6,371 bases of DNA. It comes from Candidatus Wolframiiraptor sp. (lineage in GTDB: Archaea > Thermoproteota > Nitrososphaeria_A > Caldarchaeales > Wolframiiraptoraceae). The notes below the pieces were generated by a model. The model saw only the letters and a list, made by a program, of their open reading frames with translations, had not been told where the DNA came from and did no database searches. The stretch lies in assembly GCA_003660635.1 (NCBI GenBank), contig QMUP01000054.1, positions 1-6,371 of the forward strand, in the 5' to 3' direction. This document shows positions 5,840 to 6,371 of this stretch, piece after piece; position 1 is the stretch's first letter, and each line of letters opens with the position of its first letter. The translations under genes and the position numbers were made by a program.

Positions 5840-6322
5840 ATGAGCAGGAGAACCCTATCCATAACCAAGGAGATAATAGACCTCCTCTCGAAGCCCGAGG
5901 TCATAGGTCTCGCAACCCACCGACACCTACAACATGAACGGGCAATCTACCTGAAGCACGGCAGATGCGGGTTCGCGATAGACGTGTTGGTGAGGGAAGG
6001 AGGAGAGAGGAAACTTTACTCGATCCTCGTCGAGGCCGAGGTTAAGCGGACTAAGAGGAAGTTCAAGTCGTTTATGGAACTCGGCGGAACCGTGAGATAC
6101 CAGCTATCCCAGAAGATCGGGGATACATTCAAGATAAAGAGGAGAAAGCTCACCTACCGAAACGGAGAAGAATTATTCCACCAAGTAGACCTGGTGAGAT
6201 CGGCGTTTTATGAGAAATATCGGCAGCTGAAGGCGGCTGAGGGAATCGAGCCCTCGAGGATCGATGAGGAGATCTTCCACGCGGCCGGAATAAGCCCAGA
6301 CGAGATGCTGCTAGGCGTCTAA
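5840..6322 (+). CDS. Conserved-looking protein of unknown function, possible PD-(D/E)xK-like core
   Basis: I do not recognise this 160-residue protein as a named family. It is soluble and basic, with no signal peptide or membrane segment. Residues 9-40 look helical (S-I-T-K-E-I-I-D-L-L, then L-Q-H-E-R-A-I). There follow a strand with G-F-A-I-D48-V-L-V, a turn (R-E-G-G-E-R-K), and a strand L-Y-S-I-L-V-E-A-E67-V-K69. Next come a very basic stretch (KRTKRKFKSF) and a segment with Q88 in V-R-Y-Q-L-S-Q-K-I. Asp48 and Glu67-x-Lys69 on adjacent strands, with Glu33 before and Gln88 after, resemble the arrangement of PD-(D/E)xK nucleases such as Holliday-junction resolvases. This is pattern matching only. 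Codon use matches the ribosomal genes, so it looks native. It is divergent from rpl3 and has a TATA-like box but no clear ribosome site, so it is probably leaderless. It could instead be a small RNA-binding protein. Confidence 0.8.
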   Translation: MSRRTLSITKEIIDLLSKPEVIGLATHRHLQHERAIYLKHGRCGFAIDVLVREGGERKLYSILVEAEVKRTKRKFKSFMELGGTVRYQLSQKIGDTFKIKRRKLTYRNGEELFHQVDLVRSAFYEKYRQLKAAEGIEPSRIDEEIFHAAGISPDEMLLGV

Positions 6323-6371
6323 GACATTGATCTCCCTCGCGGTTTCAAGGGATCTGGGAGAAGCCGAAGCC
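6311..6371 (-). CDS. Possible C-terminal end of an unknown protein (partial)
   Basis: On the - strand one frame is open from the window edge to a TAG at 6313-6311. It encodes about 19 residues ending S-L-E-T-A-R-E-I-N-V-L-D-A, with natural composition and codons like those of the neighbours (GCG AGG GAG ATC). It would overlap the end of the 160-residue gene tail to tail by 12 bases. Too little is visible to name it. Other frames here, including + strand ones, are also open over this short stretch, so the call is weak. Confidence 0.33.
   Translation of the reverse strand, partial: ASASPRSLETAREINVLDA

Noticed and set aside
1..6371. CRISPR arrays, tRNA or rRNA genes, insertion sequences, att sites
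   Set aside because: No regularly spaced repeats, cloverleaf-like sequences, transposase-like proteins or flanking inverted or direct repeats could be seen on either strand.

Overview
The window looks archaeal. The three ribosomal proteins (uL3, uL4, uL23) are of the archaeal/eukaryotic type in length and motifs. Start regions show archaeal TATA-like boxes about 25-28 bases before predicted transcript starts, two genes appear to be leaderless, terminators are plain T-rich tracts without hairpins, and arginine is largely AGG. A member of the Thermoproteota/TACK side is my best guess, but this is an inference; no rRNA or taxonomic marker is present to settle it.

Left part (1-2383, + strand): the 3' end of a carbohydrate ABC importer of the CUT1 type. 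The order is the C-terminal part of a solute-binding protein (cut by the window edge), a MalF/UgpA-like permease and a MalG/UgpE-like permease. The permeases overlap by ATGA. No ATPase subunit is present; it must lie upstream or be supplied from elsewhere. By eye this block is more AT-rich than the rest. It ends in a T-rich tract.

Middle (2473-3516, + strand): a complete zinc-dependent medium-chain alcohol/polyol dehydrogenase with all catalytic and structural zinc ligands and an NAD-type Rossmann motif. It appears to have its own promoter and a leaderless start. Its position behind the sugar importer suggests, but does not prove, oxidation of an imported sugar or polyol.

Right-middle (5749 down to 3599, - strand): the ribosomal protein genes rpl3-rpl4-rpl23, the start of the archaeal S10-type cluster. 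The cluster stops after rpl23: rpl2, the usual next gene, is absent and the dehydrogenase converges on it instead. rpl4 and rpl23 overlap by ATGA, whereas a 79-base gap with a TATA-like box separates rpl3 from rpl4. The uL3 protein has arginine where the 'tryptophan finger' tryptophan (yeast Trp255) is expected.

Right end: divergent from rpl3 across a 90-base two-way promoter lies a 160-residue gene of unknown function. It has an Asp...Glu-x-Lys pattern that could be a PD-(D/E)xK nuclease-like core. Past it, a short open frame on the - strand may be the C-terminal end of another gene, arranged tail to tail. No stretch over 300 bases is without a gene, and I see no CRISPR, tRNA, rRNA or insertion sequence.
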